NCBI GenBank assembly: GCA_900467185.1
Contig: UBPA01000033.1
Location: 1-48,099, forward strand
DNA length: 48,099 nt
Reading direction: 5' to 3'
Origin: Hyphomicrobiales bacterium
GTDB lineage: Bacteria; Pseudomonadota; Alphaproteobacteria; Rhizobiales; Rhizobiaceae
In this document: piece after piece, positions 26,649 through 33,715 of the stretch
How the letters are laid out: each line of letters begins with the position of its first letter
How positions within the stretch are numbered: the first letter of the stretch is position 1
Made by a program: the position numbers and the translations under genes
The notes under the pieces: generated by a model
The model's database searches: none
The model's input: only the letters and a program-made list of their open reading frames with translations
What the model was told of the DNA's origin: nothing

Positions 26649-27364
26649 CCGAGGTGGATGACAGCGACGGAGACCGCTCCCGCGACGAGGTGCTTGCCGC
26701 CGAGTATGCCGTGGGCGTGCTGTCCCTTGCCGACCGGAAGCGGCTGCAAGCCCGGATCGAGCGTGAACCGGCTTTCGCCCTGCTCGTTGCCCGGTGGGAG
26801 GATCGCCTCAGCCCTCTGGAGCCGGACGGCGAGGAGATGCCGCCTCGCACCGTCTATCCGAAGATCGAGGCGCGTCTGTTCGGCCCGCCTATGACCGCCG
26901 CTGCCGCGCATGGCGGCTGGTGGCATTCCGTGGCGCTGTGGCGCGGCGTTGCCTTCGCCTCGCTGGCTGCGCTCGTCGCCATGGCTGCCGTGCAGCAGGG
27001 ATTGTTCGGCCCCGCGACCCGGCCTGAACCGCTTGTCGCGTCGATGACGGGCGAGGGATCGCCGCTGGCGCTGCTTGCTTCCTACGATGCCGCGAGCGGA
27101 CGGATCGCCGTGACGCCGGTTGCCGCCGATGCCGGGCAGCCGCGCGCGCTGCAGCTGTGGATGGTTCCGGGCGGCGATGCGGCGCCGGTACCGCTCGGCG
27201 TGTTGCCGCAGGACGGTCGCGGTATGATCGAGGTTCCCGCAGCGCTGCGGGCGACGCTCGGCGACGGCATGACGCTCGCCGTCAGCGTCGAGCCGCCCGG
27301 CGGATCGCCGATCGGCCTGCCGACCGGGCCCGTCATCGCGGCCGGCCAGGCGCGCCATCCCTGA
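26645..27364 (+). CDS. Membrane-bound anti-sigma factor (RskA-like)
   Basis: A 239-residue anti-sigma factor of the RskA type. The N-terminal cytoplasmic anti-sigma domain (about residues 12-60) has AAEYAVGVLSLADRKRLQARIEREPAFALLVARWEDRL. A single transmembrane helix lies at about 96-118 (SVALWRGVAFASLAALVAMAAV). The periplasmic C-terminal domain (about 135-239) carries the usual LQLWMVPGGDAAPVPLGVLP and LAVSVEPPGGSPIGLPTGPVI pattern of the anti-sigma-K domain. It should hold the ECF factor at the membrane until proteolysed. ATG 26645 overlaps the sigma stop (ATGA), implying coupled 1:1 synthesis. A dyad follows the stop codon at 27395. Confidence 0.93.
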   Translation: MTEVDDSDGDRSRDEVLAAEYAVGVLSLADRKRLQARIEREPAFALLVARWEDRLSPLEPDGEEMPPRTVYPKIEARLFGPPMTAAAAHGGWWHSVALWRGVAFASLAALVAMAAVQQGLFGPATRPEPLVASMTGEGSPLALLASYDAASGRIAVTPVAADAGQPRALQLWMVPGGDAAPVPLGVLPQDGRGMIEVPAALRATLGDGMTLAVSVEPPGGSPIGLPTGPVIAAGQARHP

Positions 27365-27394
27365 GCGGGATCTGCCGATAGGTCTAATGTTTTC

Positions 27395-27418
27395 TCGGCC
27401 GGGGCTCTCTCCGGCCGA
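27395..27418 (+). terminator. Possible terminator or operator after the anti-sigma gene
   Basis: TCGGCCGG (27395-27402) and CCGGCCGA (27411-27418) form a perfect 8-bp stem with an 8-base loop; the U tract is poor (AACTCTTT). It lies between the anti-sigma and fasciclin genes and may partly separate their expression. Confidence 0.45.
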
Positions 27419-27523
27419 AACTCTTTCCGCGATGGGCTCGTCTCCTGTCCGTCACCCGAGACGTGACGCCCCGAAAGGCGCGACCGCGCCGGGCCGAGAA
27501 CCGAACAGGAAGAGGAACCACCC

Positions 27524-28081
27524 ATGTTGACGTCCGCACTCCGTACCATCGCCCTTGCGACACTCGTTTCCGCCACCGCCGTATCCGCCTATGCCGCCAA
27601 TCCGAAGGTCGGCGGCGCCGCCATGTTCGAAGACAAGAACATCGTCGAAAACGCCGTCAACTCCAAGGATCACACGACGCTGGTTGCTGCCGTCAAGGCG
27701 GCCGGTCTGGTCGAGACCCTTCAGGGCAAGGGCCCGTTCACGGTCTTTGCACCCACCAACGAAGCCTTCGAAGCGCTGCCGAAGGGCACCGTGGAAACGC
27801 TGCTGAAGCCCGAGAACAAGGCCCAGCTGACCAAGGTCCTGACCTGCCACGTCGTCGCTGCCGATGCGATGTCCACCGCCATCGCCAAGATGATCAAGGA
27901 TGACGGCGGCGAACATGATGTGAAGACCGTCGGCGGCTGTGTGCTGAAGGCCAAGGAAATGGGCGGCAAGATCACGCTCACCGACGAGACCGGCGGCGTG
28001 GCGCACGTCACCATCGCCGACGTGAAGCAGTCGAACGGCGTCATTCACGTCATCGACAAGGTTCTCCTGCCGAAGATGTAA
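27524..28081 (+). CDS. Secreted fasciclin-domain protein
   Basis: A 185-residue exported protein made of one fasciclin (FAS1) domain. The signal peptide covers residues 1-24 (TLVSATAVSAYA, then ANPKVGG). FAS1 hallmarks are present: H1-type GPFTVFAPTNEAFEALPKGTVETLLKPENK, a central LTKVLTCHVVAADAM, and the H2-type NGVIHVIDKVLLPK at the end. These domains mediate adhesion or surface association; rhizobial relatives are known as Nex18-like proteins, and mycobacterial MPT70/MPT83 are of the same fold. ATG 27524 has an AGGAAGAGGAA ribosome region. It follows the sigma/anti-sigma pair by 159 bases and is the obvious candidate target of that sigma factor. Confidence 0.93.
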   Translation: MLTSALRTIALATLVSATAVSAYAANPKVGGAAMFEDKNIVENAVNSKDHTTLVAAVKAAGLVETLQGKGPFTVFAPTNEAFEALPKGTVETLLKPENKAQLTKVLTCHVVAADAMSTAIAKMIKDDGGEHDVKTVGGCVLKAKEMGGKITLTDETGGVAHVTIADVKQSNGVIHVIDKVLLPKM

Positions 28082-28351
28082 GCCTCAGCCTGTCGTGAGG
28101 TGATGAGCCGGTCGTTCCGAAAGGGGTGGCCGGCTTTTCCTATGGTCGCTGCCATGTGTTCCTGACGGAGCGAACCGATTGAAGAGGGGAGAGCCGTGTG
28201 GCTGACGCATGGGTGGCCTGAGGGCTTTGCGCTGGTTGGTTGCGGTGTGGCGGCGTATAAAACGGTCATCGAACAGCAACGGGGTCTGGCACTCGGAAAC
28301 ATCCAGACGGTGTTTCGAAAGACCCCTCGAAGACCTTGGAAAGGGAACATC

Positions 28352-28498
28352 ATGAACGTAGCACGCTCTTTCAGCACGTGGCGCAAGTACCGTCAGACGG
28401 TCAACGAACTCGGCCGCATGACGACCCGCGAACTCAACGACCTCGGCATTGCCCGCAGCGACATCCGCACCGTCGCCCGTTCGGCCGCCGCTCTCTGA
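28352..28498 (+). CDS. DUF1127 small protein
   Basis: A 48-residue basic protein with the DUF1127 (YjiS-like) domain: ARSFSTWRKYRQTVNELGRM followed by TTRELNDLGIARSDIRTVAR. Alphaproteobacterial members of this kind are short, Arg-rich and often stress-induced, and some bind RNA or affect phosphate and RNA turnover. AAAGGGA lies upstream of ATG 28352. The 150 bases before it hold a TATAAA (about 28256) that may be a -10 box. A very strong terminator follows 46 bases after the stop codon. Confidence 0.92.
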   Translation: MNVARSFSTWRKYRQTVNELGRMTTRELNDLGIARSDIRTVARSAAAL

Positions 28499-28544
28499 TC
28501 CGACATCGACTGACCGCCGACGGCCTCTGCCGGACGGCCCCACC

Positions 28545-28580
28545 AAACGCCCGCGCTGTGTCGCGGGCGTTTCGCGTTTC
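28545..28580 (+). terminator. Rho-independent terminator of the DUF1127 gene
   Basis: AAACGCCCGCG (28545-28555) pairs perfectly with CGCGGGCGTTT (28562-28572) around CTGTGT, followed by CGCGTTT. Confidence 0.9.
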
Positions 28581-28647
28581 GAGGGGGCGGCTGAGCGTGA
28601 GTGCCGGTCGCGTCGAGACGAACAATCGTGGACATCTCGGCCGCACC

Positions 28648-28676
28648 AACGAAAACCCCCGCGCGTGGCGGGGGCT
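28648..28676 (-). terminator. Rho-independent terminator of dctA
   Basis: Read on the minus strand, CCCCCGC and GCGGGGG arms (28668-28674 and 28656-28662) enclose a 5-base loop and are followed by TTTT (28652-28655). It lies about 85 bases past the dctA stop codon. Confidence 0.8.
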
Positions 28677-28759
28677 GTCGGCCTTGGGAGGCACCCCGCG
28701 GGCGATGCCGGGGGGAGGGTGGCACCGGAAGCCGAGAGGCATCCGGTGCAATGCGACGG

Positions 28760-30091
28760 TTATTCCGCGGCCTGGAGGGCGGGAACCGGCTCGACCAGCG
28801 GCGGGGCATTGCCGGCGAGAGCCGCGGCAAGCTGGTCCTTGTCGAGTTCGTTTTCCCAACGGGCGACGACGACGGTCGCGACCGCATTGCCGATGAAGTT
28901 GGTGAGCGCGCGGCATTCCGACATGAAGCGGTCGATGCCGAGGATCAGCGCCATGCCGGCGACGGGAACCGAGGGAACGACAGAGAGCGTGGCGGCCAGC
29001 GTGATGAAGCCGGCGCCGGTGATGCCGGCCGCACCCTTGGACGAGAGCATGGCCACGAGCAGCAGGAGGATCTGGTCACCATAGCCGAGCGGCGTATCGG
29101 TCGCCTGGGCGATGAACAGCGCGGCCAGCGTCATGTAGATGTTGGTGCCGTCGAGGTTGAACGAGTAGCCCGTGGGAATGACGAGACCGACGACCGAGCG
29201 CTTGCAGCCCGCACGCTCCATCTTCGCCATCAGGCCGGGAAGAGCTGCTTCCGAAGACGAGGTGCCGAGGACGAGCAGCAGCTCTTCCTTGAGGTAGCGG
29301 ATCAGCGCCACAATCGAGAAGCCGTTGTAGCGGGCGACGGCGCCAAGCACGACGAAGACGAAGATCGCGGCCGTCAGGTAGAAGGTGCCGATGAGGAAGG
29401 CGAGGTTGGCGATCGAGCCGATGCCGTACTTGCCGATGGTGAAGGCCATGGCGCCGAAGGCACCGATCGGGGCCGCCTTCATGAGGATGGCGACGAGGCG
29501 GAACATGGGCGCTGTCACGGCATTCAGGAAGTCCGTCACGGGACGACCCTTGTCGCCGACCATGCCGAGCGCGATACCGAACAGCACGGAGAAGAACAGA
29601 ACCTGCAGGATGTCGCCATCGGCAAAGGCACCGACGATCGTCTGCGGGATGATGTTCATCAGGAAGCCGACGATGCTCGCCTCATGCGCCTTCGTCGTAT
29701 AGGTCTCGACGGCCGTCGCATCCAGTGACGCGGGGCTGATGTGCATGCCCGCGCCCGGCTGGACGATGTTGGCGACGACGAGGCCGACGGCCAGCGCCAG
29801 CGTCGAGAACGTCAGGAAATACAACATGGCCTTGCCGGCGACGCGACCGACCTTCTTCAGGTCCGACATGCCGGCAATGCCGGTGGTGACCGTGAGGAAG
29901 ATCACCGGCGCGATGATCATCTTGACCAGCTTGATGAAGGCATCGCCGAGCGGCTTCAGCTGGGTTCCGAGCTGCGGGTAGAAGTGACCCAGCAGGATAC
30001 CCGCGATGATCGCGGTCAGGACCTGGAAATAGAGATGCCGGTAGAAGGGCAGCTTCGACTGGGGTGCCATCGGTTCGGGTATCGCGTGCAT
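28760..30091 (-). CDS. dctA: C4-dicarboxylate:cation symporter DctA
   Basis: A 443-residue inner-membrane symporter for succinate, fumarate and malate, of the glutamate/dicarboxylate (DAACS) family. Eight or more hydrophobic segments are seen. The family's serine-rich re-entrant motif [13 protein letters not shown] is near residue 276, and the substrate/cation motif NLDGTNIYM follows. GHFYPQLG and [18 protein letters not shown] mark the N-terminal third. ATG 30091 is chosen over 30118 because AAGGAGGA lies seven bases upstream. A consensus sigma-54 promoter lies upstream and dctBD is divergent, so DctD-activated, dicarboxylate-induced expression is expected. In rhizobia this transporter feeds bacteroids during nitrogen fixation. 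Confidence 0.97.
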   Translation of the reverse strand: MHAIPEPMAPQSKLPFYRHLYFQVLTAIIAGILLGHFYPQLGTQLKPLGDAFIKLVKMIIAPVIFLTVTTGIAGMSDLKKVGRVAGKAMLYFLTFSTLALAVGLVVANIVQPGAGMHISPASLDATAVETYTTKAHEASIVGFLMNIIPQTIVGAFADGDILQVLFFSVLFGIALGMVGDKGRPVTDFLNAVTAPMFRLVAILMKAAPIGAFGAMAFTIGKYGIGSIANLAFLIGTFYLTAAIFVFVVLGAVARYNGFSIVALIRYLKEELLLVLGTSSSEAALPGLMAKMERAGCKRSVVGLVIPTGYSFNLDGTNIYMTLAALFIAQATDTPLGYGDQILLLLVAMLSSKGAAGITGAGFITLAATLSVVPSVPVAGMALILGIDRFMSECRALTNFIGNAVATVVVARWENELDKDQLAAALAGNAPPLVEPVPALQAAE

Positions 30092-30157
30092 GTCGTTCCT
30101 CCTTGCGTCCCCCGCCAACTGGCTCTCCCGGGACTGTTCTTACGCAAGCAGGTGGTT

Positions 30158-30173
30158 TGCAAAGAGCGTGCCA
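30158..30173 (-). promoter_or_regulatory. Sigma-54 (-24/-12) promoter of dctA
   Basis: On the minus strand the sequence is TGGCACGCTCTTTGCA, a full match to the sigma-54 consensus TGGCACG-N4-TTGCW with GG and GC ten bases apart. It lies about 67 bases upstream of the dctA start codon. Confidence 0.95.
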
Positions 30174-30247
30174 GTTTTCAGTCGCCTGTTAGGCTATTGA
30201 TTTTTCTCACGAGGATCCCGTGCGTGATGGCCTGCCGAGGGGATTCA

Positions 30248-30296
30248 TGCGGATATCCGCACGGCGTTGTTTGCGATTTGTCCGAATTTATGCACA
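30248..30296. promoter_or_regulatory. Candidate DctD-binding upstream activating sites
   Basis: A perfect 14-bp palindrome TGCGGATATCCGCA (30248-30261) and a degenerate second copy TGTCCGAATTTATGCACA (30279-30296) lie 75-140 bases upstream of the dctA sigma-54 promoter. Tandem sites of the form TGTGCGG...CCGCACA at this distance are the known DctD sites of rhizobial dctA. The second site ends eight bases before the dctB start codon. Confidence 0.75.
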
Positions 30297-30303
30297 ATGG
30301 GAT

Positions 30304-32154
30304 ATGCACCAACCGCTCTCGATCCATCCGGCATCCCCGCCGCGCGACCGCGTTCTGCCCTGGGTCGTCCTGGGGGCCTTTGTCCTGGCCGGCCTTGCGG
30401 TGGCGATGGCGGCGGGGTCCTATCTCGGACGGGAGGATGCGCTCCGGACGCTGGAAGCGCAGGCCCGCACGGACACCAGCCTGAAGGTCGCGCATCTCAG
30501 AGCCGTCCTGGAGCGACCGCGCGCCCTGCCGATGCTGCTGGCCCGGGATCGTCAGCTTGCCGACACGCTCGAGCGGCCCGATCCGGACCGCAGTCTCAGC
30601 CTCGACCGCAAGCTGGAGGAGATCGTCACCGACACGAATGCGGCCGTCATCTATGTCATCGGGCGGGACGGGATCGCGATCGCGTCGAGCAACTGGCAGG
30701 AGCCGACGAGTTTCGTCGGCAACGACTATACGTTCCGCGAATATTTCACCAAGGCGATGGCGGCCGGAACGGCCGAGCATTTCGCGCTCGGATCGGTCAG
30801 CAAACGGCCGGGTCTCTATATCTCGCAGCGGATCGAGGGTGCGTCCGGCCCTCTCGGCGTCGTCGTGGCCAAGATGGAATTTGACCAGATCGAGACCGAC
30901 TGGCGCATGGCGGGGCGCCCCACCTTCGTGACCGACCAGAATGGCGTCGTGCTGATCACCAGTATCCCCTCCTGGCGGTTCATGGCGATGACGCCGCTCG
31001 CCCCTGACAGTCTCGACGCGATCCGCACCAGCCTGCAGTTTGGCGATGCGCCGCTGACACCGGTGCCGATCACGGTCGTCGAACCGATATCGCCGGGTGT
31101 CGAGCGGGTCGGCGCCGTCATGCCGGGGGAGAGCCAGCGAGATTTCCTGCGTCTCGCCGTTGCCGTGCCCTCGACGGGCTGGAGCCTCGATTATCTCGTG
31201 GAGACCGATGCCGCCGTCGCGGCGTCGGTCCAGAGCAAGCGCCTGCAGGGCCTTGCGATCGTCCTGCCGCTGGCCGCGCTGGCGGCCTTTCTGCTCGCCC
31301 GTCGCCAGCAGGCGATCGGCCGGCTGACGCGGGAACTGGCCGCGCGCGAGGAGCTGGAGCGGCGGGTGCGCGAGCGCACGGAAGCCCTGACATCGGCGCG
31401 CGACCGGCTGGAAGACGAGATCGCCGGGCACCGGGCAACGGAAACCAAGCTCCAGGGCGTGCAGCAAGAGCTCGTCCATGCCAACCGGCTTGCCATTCTC
31501 GGTCAGGTGGCCGCCGGCGTTGCGCACGAGATCAATCAGCCACTCGCCACCATCCGCGCCTATGCCGACAATGCCCGCGTGTTTCTCACGCGCGCCCAGC
31601 CGGGGTCGGCCGACGAGAATCTGGAAAGCATCGCCGCCCTGACCGACCGGATCGGCAGCATCACCGATGAACTGAAGACGTTTTCCCGCAAAGGCCGGGC
31701 ACCGGCCGGGCCGGTGTCCGTCCGCGCCATGGTGGAGAGCGCCGTCATGCTCCTGAAAAGCCGGTTCGCCGGGCGGCTCGATGCGCTGCAGATCGATCTC
31801 CCGGACGCGGATCTCCTGGTGCTGGGGGATCGCGTGCGGCTGGAGCAGGTGTTGATCAATCTGCTGCAGAACGCACTGGAGGCTTTGTCCGGCCGGGCCG
31901 ATGCGCGGGTGGATGTCGAGGTCGAGGCGGACGGCGACGATGTCCTCCTGCATGTGCGGGACAATGGTCCGGGCATCGCGCCGGAGATCATGAGCGCGCT
32001 CTTCACCCCGTTCAATACTTCCAAGGAGCGCGGCCTCGGACTCGGGCTCGTCATCTCGCGGGATATTCTCGCCGATTACGGCGGGCGCATCGCCGTCGAG
32101 AGCTCGGATCTGGGCGCGCATTTCACCATTCACCTGAAAAGGGCGCCGGTATGA
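30304..32154 (+). CDS. dctB: C4-dicarboxylate sensor histidine kinase DctB
   Basis: A 616-residue membrane sensor. The first transmembrane helix is at about 19-40 ([20 protein letters not shown]). A periplasmic double-PAS (PhoQ/DctB/CitA-like) sensor follows to about 300, including [21 protein letters not shown], which carries dicarboxylate-binding positions. The second helix is near 315-337 ([16 protein letters not shown]), then a coiled coil rich in Arg/Glu. The phospho-acceptor is His408 in [19 protein letters not shown]. The ATPase domain shows [16 protein letters not shown] and [15 protein letters not shown] 30304 is preferred to upstream in-frame starts because it gives the usual DctB length. 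The stop overlaps dctD (ATGA). Confidence 0.96.
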   Translation: MHQPLSIHPASPPRDRVLPWVVLGAFVLAGLAVAMAAGSYLGREDALRTLEAQARTDTSLKVAHLRAVLERPRALPMLLARDRQLADTLERPDPDRSLSLDRKLEEIVTDTNAAVIYVIGRDGIAIASSNWQEPTSFVGNDYTFREYFTKAMAAGTAEHFALGSVSKRPGLYISQRIEGASGPLGVVVAKMEFDQIETDWRMAGRPTFVTDQNGVVLITSIPSWRFMAMTPLAPDSLDAIRTSLQFGDAPLTPVPITVVEPISPGVERVGAVMPGESQRDFLRLAVAVPSTGWSLDYLVETDAAVAASVQSKRLQGLAIVLPLAALAAFLLARRQQAIGRLTRELAAREELERRVRERTEALTSARDRLEDEIAGHRATETKLQGVQQELVHANRLAILGQVAAGVAHEINQPLATIRAYADNARVFLTRAQPGSADENLESIAALTDRIGSITDELKTFSRKGRAPAGPVSVRAMVESAVMLLKSRFAGRLDALQIDLPDADLLVLGDRVRLEQVLINLLQNALEALSGRADARVDVEVEADGDDVLLHVRDNGPGIAPEIMSALFTPFNTSKERGLGLGLVISRDILADYGGRIAVESSDLGAHFTIHLKRAPV

Positions 32155-33506
32155 GCGAGGGCGACGTTCTCCTGGTCGATGACGACCGCGATCTCCTGAA
32201 GGCGACGCGGCAGACGCTGGAGCTCGGCGGTTTCACCGTCACCGCCGTTTCCTCCGCGCTGGAGGCGCTCGCCCTCATCGACCCGCGCTTTCCCGGCGTC
32301 GTCGTCACCGATATCCGCATGCCGCTGATCGACGGCCTGGAATTGTTCGACCGCATCCGTCGCATCGATGCGGATATCCCCGTCATTCTGATGACGGGGC
32401 ATGGCGACATTCCGATGGCGGTGAAGGCGATCCGGGACGGCGCCTATGATTTCCTGCCGAAGCCGTTTCCGACCGACCGGCTGGTGCAGGGTGTGATGCA
32501 TGCGGGCGAAAAGCGCCGGCTGGTGCTGGAGAACCGAGCACTGCGCGATGCGGCCGAGGAGGCGCGGGACGGCGGACTGCTGATCGGTCGAACGCCGGCC
32601 ATGGAACGGCTGCGCGAGACGATCCGGCAGATCGCGGACACGGATGTGGACGTGCTGATGACGGGCGAGACCGGCAGCGGCAAGGAGGTCGTCGCGACCC
32701 TGCTGCACCGCTGGAGCCGACGCGCCAAGGGGCATTTCGTGGCACTGAACTGTGGTGCGCTGCCGGAGCAGGTCATCGAGAGCGAGCTTTTCGGGCACGA
32801 GCCGGGTGCCTTCACCGGCGCGCAGAAGAAGCGCGTGGGTCGGATCGAGCATTCGAGCGGGGGCACGCTGTTTCTCGACGAGATCGAAAGCATGGCGCCG
32901 GCGACGCAGGTGCAGATGCTGCGCGTGCTGGAAATGCGCGAGGTGACGCCGCTCGGCACCAACGAGGTGCGCCCGGTCGATCTGCGCGTGGTGGCGGCGA
33001 CCAAGGTGGACCTTAGCGATCCCCGCTCTCGCGCCGATTTTCGCGAAGATCTCTATTACCGTCTGAACGTGGTCACGCTCTCGATCCCGCCTCTGCGGGA
33101 GCGCCGCGACGATATTCCGCTATTGTTCTCCACCTTTGCCGCCCGCGCGGCATCGCGTTTCAAGCGGGACGTGCCGGATATGACCGACGCCGTGCGTCGA
33201 TACCTCGCCGAGCACGACTGGCCCGGCAATGTGCGCGAGCTGACCCATTTCGCCGAGCGGACCGTGCTGGGCTTTTCGCCGGAGGGGGCGTCCGCCGGCG
33301 TGGCGGACGTGCGGGACGCGGGCGCGGGGACGCTGCCGCAGCGAATGGACCGGATCGAGGCGGAGATCCTGAGGACGGCTCTGCGCGAGGCCGAGGGGGA
33401 CGTGCAGCGGACGATCGATGCGCTCGGCATTCCGCGCAAGACCTTCTACGACAAGCTTCAGCGGTACGGGATCGTACGGAGCGACTTCGCCCGCAAGGAG
33501 CGGTGA
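32151..33506 (+). CDS. dctD: Sigma-54-dependent response regulator DctD
   Basis: A 451-residue NtrC-family activator. The receiver domain (1-120) has acidic residues near 10-12 and phospho-Asp54 in VVTDIRMP; Lys in FLPKPFP completes the pocket. The AAA+ domain (about 148-385) shows Walker A GETGSGKE near 173, the sigma-54-contacting GAFTGA at 219-224, Walker [13 protein letters not shown], and [23 protein letters not shown] Fis-type helix-turn-helix lies at the C-terminus (about 408-447, [23 protein letters not shown]). It is translationally coupled to dctB and activates the dctA promoter at 30158. Confidence 0.97.
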   Translation: MSEGDVLLVDDDRDLLKATRQTLELGGFTVTAVSSALEALALIDPRFPGVVVTDIRMPLIDGLELFDRIRRIDADIPVILMTGHGDIPMAVKAIRDGAYDFLPKPFPTDRLVQGVMHAGEKRRLVLENRALRDAAEEARDGGLLIGRTPAMERLRETIRQIADTDVDVLMTGETGSGKEVVATLLHRWSRRAKGHFVALNCGALPEQVIESELFGHEPGAFTGAQKKRVGRIEHSSGGTLFLDEIESMAPATQVQMLRVLEMREVTPLGTNEVRPVDLRVVAATKVDLSDPRSRADFREDLYYRLNVVTLSIPPLRERRDDIPLLFSTFAARAASRFKRDVPDMTDAVRRYLAEHDWPGNVRELTHFAERTVLGFSPEGASAGVADVRDAGAGTLPQRMDRIEAEILRTALREAEGDVQRTIDALGIPRKTFYDKLQRYGIVRSDFARKER

Positions 33507-33715
33507 CTCTTTCACCCCAGAAATGGGACGCATTAATGCGGCTTGAAGGATTCCGGAGATAGGATGCGCCGGGATGCCTGCCGGATCGCCGTTCCCACGG
33601 TCCTGATCGGCGTCCCGCAGCTTTTCCACCCAGTCAGCCGTTCGGATGCCTGTCGATCTACAATTCCGACCCACGCACCTTCGTCGGTTGCGGCGGTTCG
33701 CCATGAGGCGTGCCC

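Noticed and set aside
33529-33540. Palindrome CGCATTAATGCG after dctD
   Set aside because: Only 12 bp, no loop or U tract, no clear promoter nearby; could be chance, so not listed as a terminator or operator.
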